Position numbers and translations under genes: made by a program. A stretch of DNA of 47,718 bases from Chitinophagaceae bacterium UBA2789 (lineage in GTDB: Bacteria; Bacteroidota; Bacteroidia; Chitinophagales; Chitinophagaceae): contig DEHX01000004.1 in NCBI GenBank assembly GCA_002352145.1, forward strand, positions 37,549 through 85,266, given 5' to 3'. The notes under the pieces were generated by a model, which had not been told where the DNA came from, did not search any database, and saw only the letters and a program-made list of their open reading frames with translations. Each line of letters opens with the position of its first letter. The stretch's first letter is position 1. This document shows, in pieces, positions 26,696-34,697 of this stretch.

Positions 26696-28150
26696 ATGCA
26701 GCACTCTTTGAACACCCCGGTTGCCATAGCATACGGGGATGGAATCGGCCCGGAAATAATGAGATCAACTCTTGAAATTTTGCAGGCTGCCGGTGCCAGG
26801 ATTGATTTTCAGGAAATAGAGGTTGGTGAAAAACAGTACTTGAAAGGGCATACTTCAGGGATATCTCCTGAGGCATGGCAGGTTCTCAGGTCAACAAAGG
26901 TTTTTTTAAAAGCACCTATAACTACACCACAAGGTACAGGCTATAAAAGCCTGAATGTAACAATACGAAAGTCCCTGGGATTATTTGCAAACGTCAGGCC
27001 TTGTATGTCCTATCATCCCTTCATTACTACACATCATCCTGAAATGGATGTGGTGATTATCCGTGAAAATGAGGAAGACCTGTATGCCGGTATCGAACAT
27101 CAGCAAACAGATGAAGTAACACAATGCCTGAAATTGATATCGAAGCCGGGCATTGAAAAGATTGTTCGTTTTGCCTTTGAATATGCGAGGGTTTATGGCC
27201 GCAAGAAGGTGAGCTGCTTTACCAAGGATAATATCATGAAAATAACGGATGGTTTATTTCACAGGATGTTTGATGAAATTGGCAATGAATACCCTGAGAT
27301 AAAAAAGGAACATTATATAGTTGATATTGGTGCAGCAAGGCTGGCTGATACTCCCGAAATATTTGATGTTGTGGTTATGCCCAATTTGTATGGAGATATT
27401 TTATCTGATGTGGCAGCGCAAATTACAGGTTCCGTGGGCCTGGGTGGCTCTGCTAATATCGGTTCAGCATGTGCCATGTTTGAAGCTATTCACGGATCAG
27501 CACCGGATATAGCGGGACAGGATGTCGCTAATCCTTCCGGTATTTTACTGGGTGCAGTGCAAATGCTGGTGTATATAGGTCAGCACGATGTGGCTCAAAA
27601 GATTCACAATGCCTGGTTAAAGACAATTGAAGACGGTATTCATACAAGAGATATATTTCGGGAAGGAAAGAGTAAAGTGCAGGTAGGTACAAGATTATTT
27701 ACAAAAGCGGTTATCGAAAGACTGGGAGAAGTTCCACAACAATTACCGGCAGTAACATATACAATGGAAGGAGATAAAAAAATCACTATATCGATGCCGG
27801 TTCCGAAAATTTCAAAAAAGGAGTTGGTTGGAGTAGATGTTTTTTTACACTGGAATAAAGACGACAGAAATCCGGAGGTACTCGGAAATCAAGTGAGTAA
27901 ATATAAGGCCGGTCATTTTGCATTGAACATGATTACCAATCGGGGGGTAAAGGTTTATCCTGGCGGCATACCGGAAACTTTCTGTACAGACCATTGGCGA
28001 TGTCGTTTTGTTGCTGATGCTCCGGGTAAATATGCAGAAGTACTTGAGCTTTGCGGGCAACTTTCACAAGAAGGTTTTGATATTATTAAAACGGAAAACC
28101 TGTACAATTTTGATGGGAAAGCCGGTTACTCACTGGGCCAGGGGCAATAA
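26696..28150 (+). CDS. icd: Isocitrate dehydrogenase with C-terminal extension
   Basis: 484 residues. Oxidatively decarboxylates isocitrate to 2-oxoglutarate in the TCA cycle, releasing CO2. The isocitrate-binding signature SLNVTIRKSLGLFANVRP starts at S85, and RENEEDLYAGIEH and NLYGDILSD provide catalytic and metal residues. The adenine-ribose pocket reads HGSAPDIAGQDVANP, with D271 and I272 where NADP-type E. coli IDH has Lys and Tyr, suggesting NAD+ preference (inference). Residues about 345-484 form the extra C-terminal domain seen in Thermus and Rickettsia-type IDH. A TTG lies 6 codons upstream; the ATG is preferred. First gene of an icd-sua5 pair. Confidence 0.93.
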   Translation: MQHSLNTPVAIAYGDGIGPEIMRSTLEILQAAGARIDFQEIEVGEKQYLKGHTSGISPEAWQVLRSTKVFLKAPITTPQGTGYKSLNVTIRKSLGLFANVRPCMSYHPFITTHHPEMDVVIIRENEEDLYAGIEHQQTDEVTQCLKLISKPGIEKIVRFAFEYARVYGRKKVSCFTKDNIMKITDGLFHRMFDEIGNEYPEIKKEHYIVDIGAARLADTPEIFDVVVMPNLYGDILSDVAAQITGSVGLGGSANIGSACAMFEAIHGSAPDIAGQDVANPSGILLGAVQMLVYIGQHDVAQKIHNAWLKTIEDGIHTRDIFREGKSKVQVGTRLFTKAVIERLGEVPQQLPAVTYTMEGDKKITISMPVPKISKKELVGVDVFLHWNKDDRNPEVLGNQVSKYKAGHFALNMITNRGVKVYPGGIPETFCTDHWRCRFVADAPGKYAEVLELCGQLSQEGFDIIKTENLYNFDGKAGYSLGQGQ

Positions 28151-28167
28151 ATAAAATAAATTTTATC

Positions 28168-29127
28168 ATGAAAGGCTCCAGTGTACAACTAGCAGCAGAA
28201 TGGCTGAGAAAAGGAGAGGTAGTGGCTATACCAACAGAAACAGTGTACGGGCTGGCGGGAAATGCTTATAACGTTGATGCCATTCAGAAAATTTATGATG
28301 TAAAGAACAGGCCTTTATCAAATCCATTGATTGTACATGCTTTAAATATTCAGCAGGTAAAATCATTGGTGAAGGAGTTTTATGCCGAGGCTGAAATATT
28401 GGCAAAATCATTCTGGCCGGGCCCCCTGACCATGATTTTACCAAAGGCAGCTATTATCCCGGATATTGTTACTGCCGGACAGCAAACCGTTGCCGTAAGA
28501 GTGCCTTCACATCCGCTTACACTTGAATTACTGTCGCTTTTAGAATTCCCGCTGGCTGCACCGAGTGCCAACAAATTTAACTACATCAGCCCTGTTACAG
28601 CAGAAGCAGTATCAGAAATGCTGGGAAATGAAGTCCCGTATATTTTGGATGGGGGCAGGTGTCAAAAGGGTATTGAGTCAACAATTGTTTCTTTTGTGGA
28701 AAAACAGATAAAGATTTTACGACATGGTGCGATTACTGAGGAACAGATTGAATCCGTTTTACAAAAACCTATGAGTGAACAAAAATCCTCAGGTCACCTG
28801 CATCCCGGCATGTTTAAAAAGCACTATTCTCCAAAGACGCCACTTTGGTTGATGAATCGTAATAGTGATTTCACAAGGTTGCGGTTTCAGAAAAATATAG
28901 CTGCCATTTGCTTCACTGAGAACTTTCCTTCTGTTCCCGTTAAAGAAAAAATAATGCTGAGCAACTCTGGTGATCTGGAAGAAGCTGCTCAGCATCTTTA
29001 TTCAGTTTTATATGAATTAGATAAGGGAAACTTTGATCTTATTATAGCCGAAAAAATGCCTGACGCTGGCCTTGGAAAAGCTATGAATGAAAGGCTGATT
29101 AAAGCGGCTCATAAGCACTATAATTAA
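28168..29127 (+). CDS. Threonylcarbamoyl-AMP synthase, Sua5 type
   Basis: 319 residues. YrdC/Sua5 domain (about 5-200) with PTETVYGLAG, KNRPLSNPL and APSANKFN active-site motifs, then a linker (GHLHPGMFKKHYSPKTPLW) and the C-terminal Sua5 domain. It makes threonylcarbamoyl-AMP from threonine, ATP and bicarbonate/CO2 for the t6A37 modification of ANN-decoding tRNAs. It begins 17 bases after icd. Its requirement for bicarbonate fits the surrounding inorganic-carbon genes. It converges with the carbonic anhydrase gene with a 4-base gap. Confidence 0.93.
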   Translation: MKGSSVQLAAEWLRKGEVVAIPTETVYGLAGNAYNVDAIQKIYDVKNRPLSNPLIVHALNIQQVKSLVKEFYAEAEILAKSFWPGPLTMILPKAAIIPDIVTAGQQTVAVRVPSHPLTLELLSLLEFPLAAPSANKFNYISPVTAEAVSEMLGNEVPYILDGGRCQKGIESTIVSFVEKQIKILRHGAITEEQIESVLQKPMSEQKSSGHLHPGMFKKHYSPKTPLWLMNRNSDFTRLRFQKNIAAICFTENFPSVPVKEKIMLSNSGDLEEAAQHLYSVLYELDKGNFDLIIAEKMPDAGLGKAMNERLIKAAHKHYN

Positions 29128-29131
29128 TTTC

Positions 29132-29764
29132 TTACAGATCATCAAACTCATAAAGGTCATCTATATGTGTGCCTGCAGGCATCTCAAATACAGGTTTGAT
29201 AATTCCGTCCTTTAATCCATATACCCAGCCGTGTAAATGCGGTCGCTGATGATGAGCCCATGCTTTCTGCACAATTGATGTCTTGGCCAGGTTCATAACC
29301 TGTTCCTGCACATTTAGCTCAACCAGCTTGTCAGCCCTTGCCTCTTCATCTTTTATTTCTTCCAGTTCCTCCCTGTGAAAACGGTAAACATCTTTAATAT
29401 TTCTAAGCCATTTATTAATGATACCGAAATTATGTTTTGTCATAGAGGCTTTCACACCACCACAACCATAATGGCCACATACAATCACATGTTTTACTTT
29501 CAGGTGATTTACTGCATAATCCAATACCGTAAGCAGGTTAAGGTCTGTATGTACCACCATATTGGCCACATTGCGGTGTACAAATATTTCTCCGGGTTGT
29601 GTACCAGTTATTTCATTGGCCGGTACCCGGCTGTCGCTGCAGCCGATCCATAAGAATTCAGGTGTTTGAAGGTGGGCCAGGCGGTTAAAAAAATCTGGAT
29701 CTTCAGAAACTTTTTCCGATGCCCAGGCCCTGTTTTCTAGTAAAAGTTTTTCGTATGATTTCAT
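29132..29764 (-). CDS. can: Beta-class carbonic anhydrase
   Basis: 210 residues. Reversible hydration of CO2 to HCO3-. The zinc site is complete: C42 in CSDSR (with D44-R46 dyad), H98 and C101 in CGHYGCGG. HRNVANMV and GWVYGLKDGII are further family motifs. No signal peptide, so cytosolic. It follows sulP by 26 bases on the same strand and is very probably cotranscribed with it, a pairing that supports bicarbonate as the SulP substrate. Confidence 0.95.
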   Translation of the reverse strand: MKSYEKLLLENRAWASEKVSEDPDFFNRLAHLQTPEFLWIGCSDSRVPANEITGTQPGEIFVHRNVANMVVHTDLNLLTVLDYAVNHLKVKHVIVCGHYGCGGVKASMTKHNFGIINKWLRNIKDVYRFHREELEEIKDEEARADKLVELNVQEQVMNLAKTSIVQKAWAHHQRPHLHGWVYGLKDGIIKPVFEMPAGTHIDDLYEFDDL

Positions 29765-29790
29765 TGCTGGTTATTTATTACGGTTTAGAA

Positions 29791-31410
29791 TTAAATTTCT
29801 GTAGCTGGTTTGATAGTTTTTTCATGTGTCCTCACATACCGGCCGTTTGCATCGGGAGGAACTAATTTACGATTAAAGCCCTGATCTTTATACAAACTGC
29901 GTTTTACTTCTACTGTAATGTTAGACAAGGGGGCATGAATGATAAAATCTTCAATCACTTCAATTATGTCCTTATCAATAAAATCTGCCCTGCCGGCATC
30001 AATCAGCACATGGGAATTTTCAGGAACTTCTTCCAGTTTCTTTTTGATGATGGGTTTATTGAGGAATGATACATCTTTTCTAAGGCGGATGAGGTACCGG
30101 TTATTATCATTTACCACTACTACTGAAGACCTGAAATTACTTCTGATAACAAAAAATAACCCTACGCCAATACCGATAATTACTCCTTTTAAGAGATCAG
30201 TTGAAAGAATTGCCACGATTGTAATAACGAAAGGCAGAAACTGATCCCATCCTTTTTTATAAAAAGCAATGAATAGTGCAGGCTTTGCTAATTTATACCC
30301 GGTAAAAATAAGGATGGCTGCCAGTGCTGTTTTAGGTATCATATTCAGGATAGCAGGAACAAAAGCAACTGATACTAGTAATAAGATTCCATGATAAATG
30401 GTAGACATTTTTGTTTTGGCCCCGGCGTTAACATTGGCAGACGAACGCACAATCACACTGGTAACCGGCAATCCGCCTAATAAACCAGAAAAAAGATTGC
30501 CCAAGCCTTGAGCTTTTAACTCCCGGTTGGTGGGTGTTACCCGCTGGTAAGGGTCCAGATCGTCAATAGCCTCTATGCTTAATAAACTTTCAAGACTGGC
30601 CACAAGGGCTAATGTAATGGCAATAATCCAAACATTTTTATTCATTATCATGCCCCAGTCCGGTGAAGAAAAGAAAGAAAAGAACTCATTGGCCGAAGAG
30701 GCCTGCGGGATAACAACAAGGTGTTCGCCGTTCAGGCCGGTGCCTTTTTGCTGAAAAAAATAATTGATGATTACAGCAAGGATAACCACTATCAACGGCG
30801 CAGGTACAAACCGTATGAGTCCTTTCTTGCCCGATACCAATTTTTCCCATAAAAAATAAAAGACAAGACATACACCCCCGATAAGCAGAGCTGTGGTATT
30901 TACATTGCCAAATGCAAATATGAAATTGGAAAAAATATTTCCCTTGGCCTGTGGAACACCTTCATCAGATTCAAAGTGCGAATCATCGCCCAGCAAATGC
31001 GGTACCTGGTTTAATATCAGGATAAGCCCTATGGCAGCAAGCATCCCTTTAATCACACTGTTTGGAACATAATCGCCGATAATACCGGATTTGGCGAAGC
31101 CAAGGGCTATTTGAAAAATACCGGCAATAACTACTGCCAGCAAGAAGGCTTCGAATGAGGGCAGCAAGGCAATAGCGCCGGCTACAATAGCTGATAAACC
31201 TGCCGCAGGGCCGCTTACACTCAGGTGGGAGCGGCTGGCTAAACCAATGACAATGCCACCAATTATTCCGGCAATCAGTCCGCTGAATAACGGTGCGTTG
31301 GAAGCAAGCGCTATTCCCAGGCAAAGTGGTAGTGCCACCAGGAATACTACAATAGAAGCAGCAAAGTCGTTTGGTAAACTTTTAATATAATCTTTTGCAC
31401 GGGGTGCCAT
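29791..31410 (-). CDS. SulP family anion transporter, probable bicarbonate carrier
   Basis: 539 residues, about 12-14 membrane segments (residues 15-420) followed by a C-terminal STAS-like domain (about 430-539, with HVLIDAGRADFIDKDIIEVIEDF). Family motifs: SLPNDFAASIVVFLVALPLCLGIALASNAP, SVSGPAAGLSAIV and NVNAGAKTKMSTIYHG. SulP members carry sulfate, bicarbonate or other anions; the gene for carbonic anhydrase directly downstream and an SbtA gene nearby favour bicarbonate, as in BicA (inference). It is the first gene of a two-gene operon. Confidence 0.9.
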   Translation of the reverse strand: MAPRAKDYIKSLPNDFAASIVVFLVALPLCLGIALASNAPLFSGLIAGIIGGIVIGLASRSHLSVSGPAAGLSAIVAGAIALLPSFEAFLLAVVIAGIFQIALGFAKSGIIGDYVPNSVIKGMLAAIGLILILNQVPHLLGDDSHFESDEGVPQAKGNIFSNFIFAFGNVNTTALLIGGVCLVFYFLWEKLVSGKKGLIRFVPAPLIVVILAVIINYFFQQKGTGLNGEHLVVIPQASSANEFFSFFSSPDWGMIMNKNVWIIAITLALVASLESLLSIEAIDDLDPYQRVTPTNRELKAQGLGNLFSGLLGGLPVTSVIVRSSANVNAGAKTKMSTIYHGILLLVSVAFVPAILNMIPKTALAAILIFTGYKLAKPALFIAFYKKGWDQFLPFVITIVAILSTDLLKGVIIGIGVGLFFVIRSNFRSSVVVVNDNNRYLIRLRKDVSFLNKPIIKKKLEEVPENSHVLIDAGRADFIDKDIIEVIEDFIIHAPLSNITVEVKRSLYKDQGFNRKLVPPDANGRYVRTHEKTIKPATEI

Positions 31411-31421
31411 GTTGATTGATT

Positions 31422-31448
31422 TTACTATATCTGATAAAATATAATAGT
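31422..31448. promoter_or_regulatory. Candidate operator/promoter of the sulP-can operon
   Basis: TTACTAT (31422-31428) and ATAATAGT (31441-31448) are 6-of-7 relatives of the TACTATT/AATAGTA half-sites in front of icd, again in inverted order and close to the start codon. The minus-strand TATATTTT at 31436-31443 (one mismatch from TAnnTTTG) overlaps them. The region is AT-rich, so chance similarity is possible. Confidence 0.35.
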
Positions 31449-31504
31449 CCTATAAACCTTAAACAGGTTAATAGATTATAGAAAGAAAGAATGATAAACT
31501 AAAC

Positions 31505-31870
31505 TTAACAGTTTGGAGGGGGCACCAATAGTTCGCCGTGGAAGGCTATGTAAAGAGAAGATCTGATATACATGAAGTATCGGGTAAGATTTCGGGAAGG
31601 ATGCTTAAGCAACTCAATTTCATGCAGAAATTCAGAAAGTGTGTTTCCTGAACCAGGTGTTTTTTCTTCAGTTGTACTGGCAAAAGGATTAGCTGCTTCT
31701 TCTTCCTGCTGTGAATTGACAGGTACAGGTTGTTGTTTTTCCTGGCTAAGTAGTTGTTTTTGTGCATTAAAAACATATGGAATACTCACAGTAAGCCATA
31801 GCAATGCAAGTATCATCAGGATACTGCTGCTTTTATGGTATAAGGAGTAATAGATATGTTCTTTAGCCAT
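31505..31870 (-). CDS. Small membrane/exported protein ending in PPPNC
   Basis: 121 residues. A hydrophobic segment at about 16-34 (SILMILALLWLTVSIPYVF) acts as an anchor or signal peptide. A Gln/Glu-rich low-complexity part (about 38-70) and a C-terminal helical part with SEFLHEIELLKHPSRNLTRYF and LYIAFHGELLVPPPNC follow. Its last residues match those of the small protein opening this operon (…PPPNYC) although the bodies differ. The gene lies 70 bases beyond tolC, after a small hairpin, and may be served by read-through or its own weak promoter. The frame extends 10 codons further with a GTG; I chose the ATG. Function unknown. Confidence 0.72.
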   Translation of the reverse strand: MAKEHIYYSLYHKSSSILMILALLWLTVSIPYVFNAQKQLLSQEKQQPVPVNSQQEEEAANPFASTTEEKTPGSGNTLSEFLHEIELLKHPSRNLTRYFMYIRSSLYIAFHGELLVPPPNC

Positions 31871-31930
31871 CAGGGTGCGAATATAACTTATATAGGTCAC
31901 TTCTGAAACCCCCAGCTCATATATTACAAA

Positions 31931-31947
31931 ACGCTAACAATTAGCGT
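31931..31947 (-). terminator. Small hairpin over the tolC stop codon
   Basis: ACGCTAA (31931-31937) and TTAGCGT (31941-31947) are a perfect 7-bp inverted repeat with a 3-base loop, and the tolC stop lies in one arm. On the minus strand it is followed by TTTTGTAA. Likely a weak or partial terminator that would lower expression of the 121-aa gene beyond. Confidence 0.35.
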
Positions 31948-33356
31948 AATATACCTGCAGCCCAGTTTAAATAGTTGATTGTTCTGATATATTTTGCTTT
32001 TAATTCAGTAAGTTTTTGCAGCGCTTCCAGGCTCTTGTTTTCACGGCTGTTGATAAGAAATAATGAACTTTCACCGCTTTGAAAACGGGTCTCCTCCCCC
32101 CGTTGCAGTATCATGAAATTCTGATACGCTTTTTCCTGCAAACTGATTTGCTGACGAAGGGTATTGAGTTCGTTATAATAACTTCTTACTTTATTTTCTA
32201 TCTGTAATTGTTTCAGATTTTGTTGCAGTTTTGTTTCGCTGATCTTGAGCCTCGCTTTTTTGTATTCGCCCCTTCCCTGCGAGAAACGAAGAGGGATGCC
32301 AATACTTAAACCATACTGGTAGTTGTTCTCAAATAAAGGTCCGGTTGCTGTTTTCAGGATGTCATACCCTTTACCCAGTTGATTATACCTGAAGTTGACG
32401 GAAGGTAAAAGATCCTGGAATTTCAGTCTTTTCTCAATATCCAATGCGTCTAACTTGAAATTATATTGTAATAATTCTGGATGATTGCGCCTGGCTGCAT
32501 CCAATAATTGGTTTAATTCTGGTACGTTCAATTTTATCGTATTCAATCCCCGTGATTCTTCATCGGGAATGACATCTTCCGGAAGTGAGAAAGGAAGGTT
32601 TTCGGTAGTCCATAAATAAGTGGAAAGTTCAAGACCTGAATTTTGAAAGGACAGCCATGCCTGCGACTGCAAGAGTTGAAAGCTCTGTAGCTGGGTTAGG
32701 GCTTCAGTGGTATCAATAGCTGGCCGGTCCCCTTGCCTGTAAGCAATGCGAACCAGTTGCAGTCGTTGCTCATTTACTTTTACTGCATTGGTTAGGATGT
32801 TATACAGTTGGTATTGCCCTGTCCATTCCCAGTACATATTCAATGCTTCGAGCATCAGGTTATTCAGAATATTATTCTTTTCAATAACAGAAGCCTCTCT
32901 GAATATCTTCGCAGTTTTCAATGCCGCTCTCCTTTTGTCCATCAACAGGTTTTTAGCCAAAGGAACGGTGATACCAAAGTAACTCGTTTCACCCAGGGTT
33001 TCTTCATTATTGGTGCGGCTGCCTGAAAGATATTCTCTGCCCCCTGATATTTCTACGCCGAACCAGGTGGGAATGCTTACCTGTGGACGGTTGTAATAAT
33101 AATAGTCTGTCCCATCAAATGTCTTTTGAGCGGAAGAGTTATAGAAATACGGATCAAATCCGGCCCTGGCAATTGTTATATCAGCTTTGGCTTTGTCAAT
33201 ATTAATATCAGCTTGTTTGGCAACCGGATGGAATTTTCTTACCATTTCTACTAACTGGGATGGGGAAAGGGTTTTCTCCTGGTTGTTTTGTGCTTTTGCA
33301 GAAAAGCAAAGAGCAAATAGGCCTGCTATTAATATCTGTTTATTTTTTAGTTTCAT
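31941..33356 (-). CDS. TolC family outer-membrane efflux protein
   Basis: 471 residues with a signal peptide (MKLKNKQILIAGLFALCFSAKAQ) and the two-repeat OEP architecture of long helices with Asn/Gln-rich heptads (LEALNMYWEWTGQYQLYNILTNAVKVNEQRLQLVRIAYRQGDRPAIDT; LFLINSRENKSLEALQKLTELKAKYIRTINYLNW). It would form the outer-membrane channel of the export machine with the HlyD and ABC proteins upstream. The ATG at 33356 lies inside the end of the hlyD-like gene (17-base overlap), so the two should be translationally coupled. Frames further upstream are inside the neighbour and lack a signal peptide. Confidence 0.9.
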   Translation of the reverse strand: MKLKNKQILIAGLFALCFSAKAQNNQEKTLSPSQLVEMVRKFHPVAKQADINIDKAKADITIARAGFDPYFYNSSAQKTFDGTDYYYYNRPQVSIPTWFGVEISGGREYLSGSRTNNEETLGETSYFGITVPLAKNLLMDKRRAALKTAKIFREASVIEKNNILNNLMLEALNMYWEWTGQYQLYNILTNAVKVNEQRLQLVRIAYRQGDRPAIDTTEALTQLQSFQLLQSQAWLSFQNSGLELSTYLWTTENLPFSLPEDVIPDEESRGLNTIKLNVPELNQLLDAARRNHPELLQYNFKLDALDIEKRLKFQDLLPSVNFRYNQLGKGYDILKTATGPLFENNYQYGLSIGIPLRFSQGRGEYKKARLKISETKLQQNLKQLQIENKVRSYYNELNTLRQQISLQEKAYQNFMILQRGEETRFQSGESSLFLINSRENKSLEALQKLTELKAKYIRTINYLNWAAGILR

Positions 33357-34659
33357 TCTTATTAGTTGTTGTAGCGGGTTTGTAATAATCCGGCGGGAAA
33401 CCATTAATATTTCGCCAGAGTTCATACCAGACCGGTACATCTTTTAAAAGAGCCATTCCTTGTGCACCTGTACCTACTCGTAACTGTTTCGGCCAAGGCT
33501 TATAATCTGCATCTTCTGCTACCAGTATCCTGAATTTTCCGTTGGAACTCACAGAGCTTTCAACGGCTACCACTTTGCCACGGAAAGTACCATAGGAAGC
33601 ATTCGGCCAGCCACTAAATACAATGGCTGGAAAACCATCAAAAAGAAATTGCACTTTTTGTCCCGGTGCCACCAGCGGCAGATCAAGCGGCCTGATAAAC
33701 AGTTCAACTGCATACTGAATTTTATCGGGAACAATTTCAACGATCATTTCCCCGTCTTTAACGACTTCACCAATACCTGCCTTTTTTGCTTTCACAACCT
33801 GTCCGCTTTGTGGTGCTGTAATATAGTACATGCCATTTCGTATTGAGTAATTGCTGTACTGGTTTTCCAGTTTTGCAATATCGCCCTGGCCTGAGGCTAT
33901 CTGGCTCATGGACTGGAACTGATCTCCCTGGGCTTTGGCAATTTTTTCCAGGTATTCCTGCTGTACACTGTTCATTTCAATTTTTGTAATGGTAAGGTCC
34001 TGCCTGCTGTTGGCCAGTTTATTTTCAGCGCTTATTTTTTTAGCCAGAGCATTCTGGTAAGACTGGTTGCGTTGTTCCAATTGTGTAAGTGAAACAAGTC
34101 CGCTGTCGTACATTGCTTTTTGCCGGTTGTATTGTTGTGTGGCAATATTGAAATCATTATTCGCTGCAATAGCCTCCATACTGTCGCTCTGAACTTTTAG
34201 CCGTAACTGGGCTAACTTGTTTTCCAGCTGGTTTAGTTTAAGTTCACGGCCACTGCTTAAAGCACCGATCTGGGTTTGGGTTACGTCTACTTTATTTTTG
34301 TAATAATCAATTGTCATTTGTTTTGCCGATAGCTGCTCCTGTGTCCTGTTGATCAGGTTAGGATCCAGGTATTCATCTTTAATCTCTGAAAGCTGAATAA
34401 TGGTGTCACCTGCCTGTACATAATCGCCTTCTTTAACATACCATTTCACTACTTTTCCGGGTATGATCGTATTCATTTCCTGTGGCCGCTGTTCCATTTT
34501 TAAGGTAGTAACCGAACCCCTAGCACGGATGTTCTGTGTCCACGGCAGAAAAAGGAATAACAGGATAAACCCAAGTATCCCGTAAAACCAATATTTTACT
34601 TTGCTCGTTTTATTGTGGCGATATATCTGGCTGTATGCGTTTAGTTCTTTCTCTTTCAT
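33340..34659 (-). CDS. HlyD family periplasmic adaptor
   Basis: 439 residues. One membrane segment near residues 24-40 (YWFYGILGFILLFLFLPW), a biotinyl/lipoyl-like half-motif PGKVVKWYVKEGDYVQAGDTII, a long coiled-coil hairpin (about 105-270, QEQLSAKQMTIDYYKNKVDVTQTQ), the second half-motif ITAPQSGQVVKAKKAGIGEVVKDGEMIVEI, and a beta-barrel domain. It bridges inner-membrane ABC exporter and TolC. It starts 38 bases after the ABC gene and overlaps tolC. Confidence 0.9.
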   Translation of the reverse strand: MKEKELNAYSQIYRHNKTSKVKYWFYGILGFILLFLFLPWTQNIRARGSVTTLKMEQRPQEMNTIIPGKVVKWYVKEGDYVQAGDTIIQLSEIKDEYLDPNLINRTQEQLSAKQMTIDYYKNKVDVTQTQIGALSSGRELKLNQLENKLAQLRLKVQSDSMEAIAANNDFNIATQQYNRQKAMYDSGLVSLTQLEQRNQSYQNALAKKISAENKLANSRQDLTITKIEMNSVQQEYLEKIAKAQGDQFQSMSQIASGQGDIAKLENQYSNYSIRNGMYYITAPQSGQVVKAKKAGIGEVVKDGEMIVEIVPDKIQYAVELFIRPLDLPLVAPGQKVQFLFDGFPAIVFSGWPNASYGTFRGKVVAVESSVSSNGKFRILVAEDADYKPWPKQLRVGTGAQGMALLKDVPVWYELWRNINGFPPDYYKPATTTNKNETKK

Positions 34660-34697
34660 TTTTTTTAAGTTGTATTATGGTATGCAACTCGTTTTTA

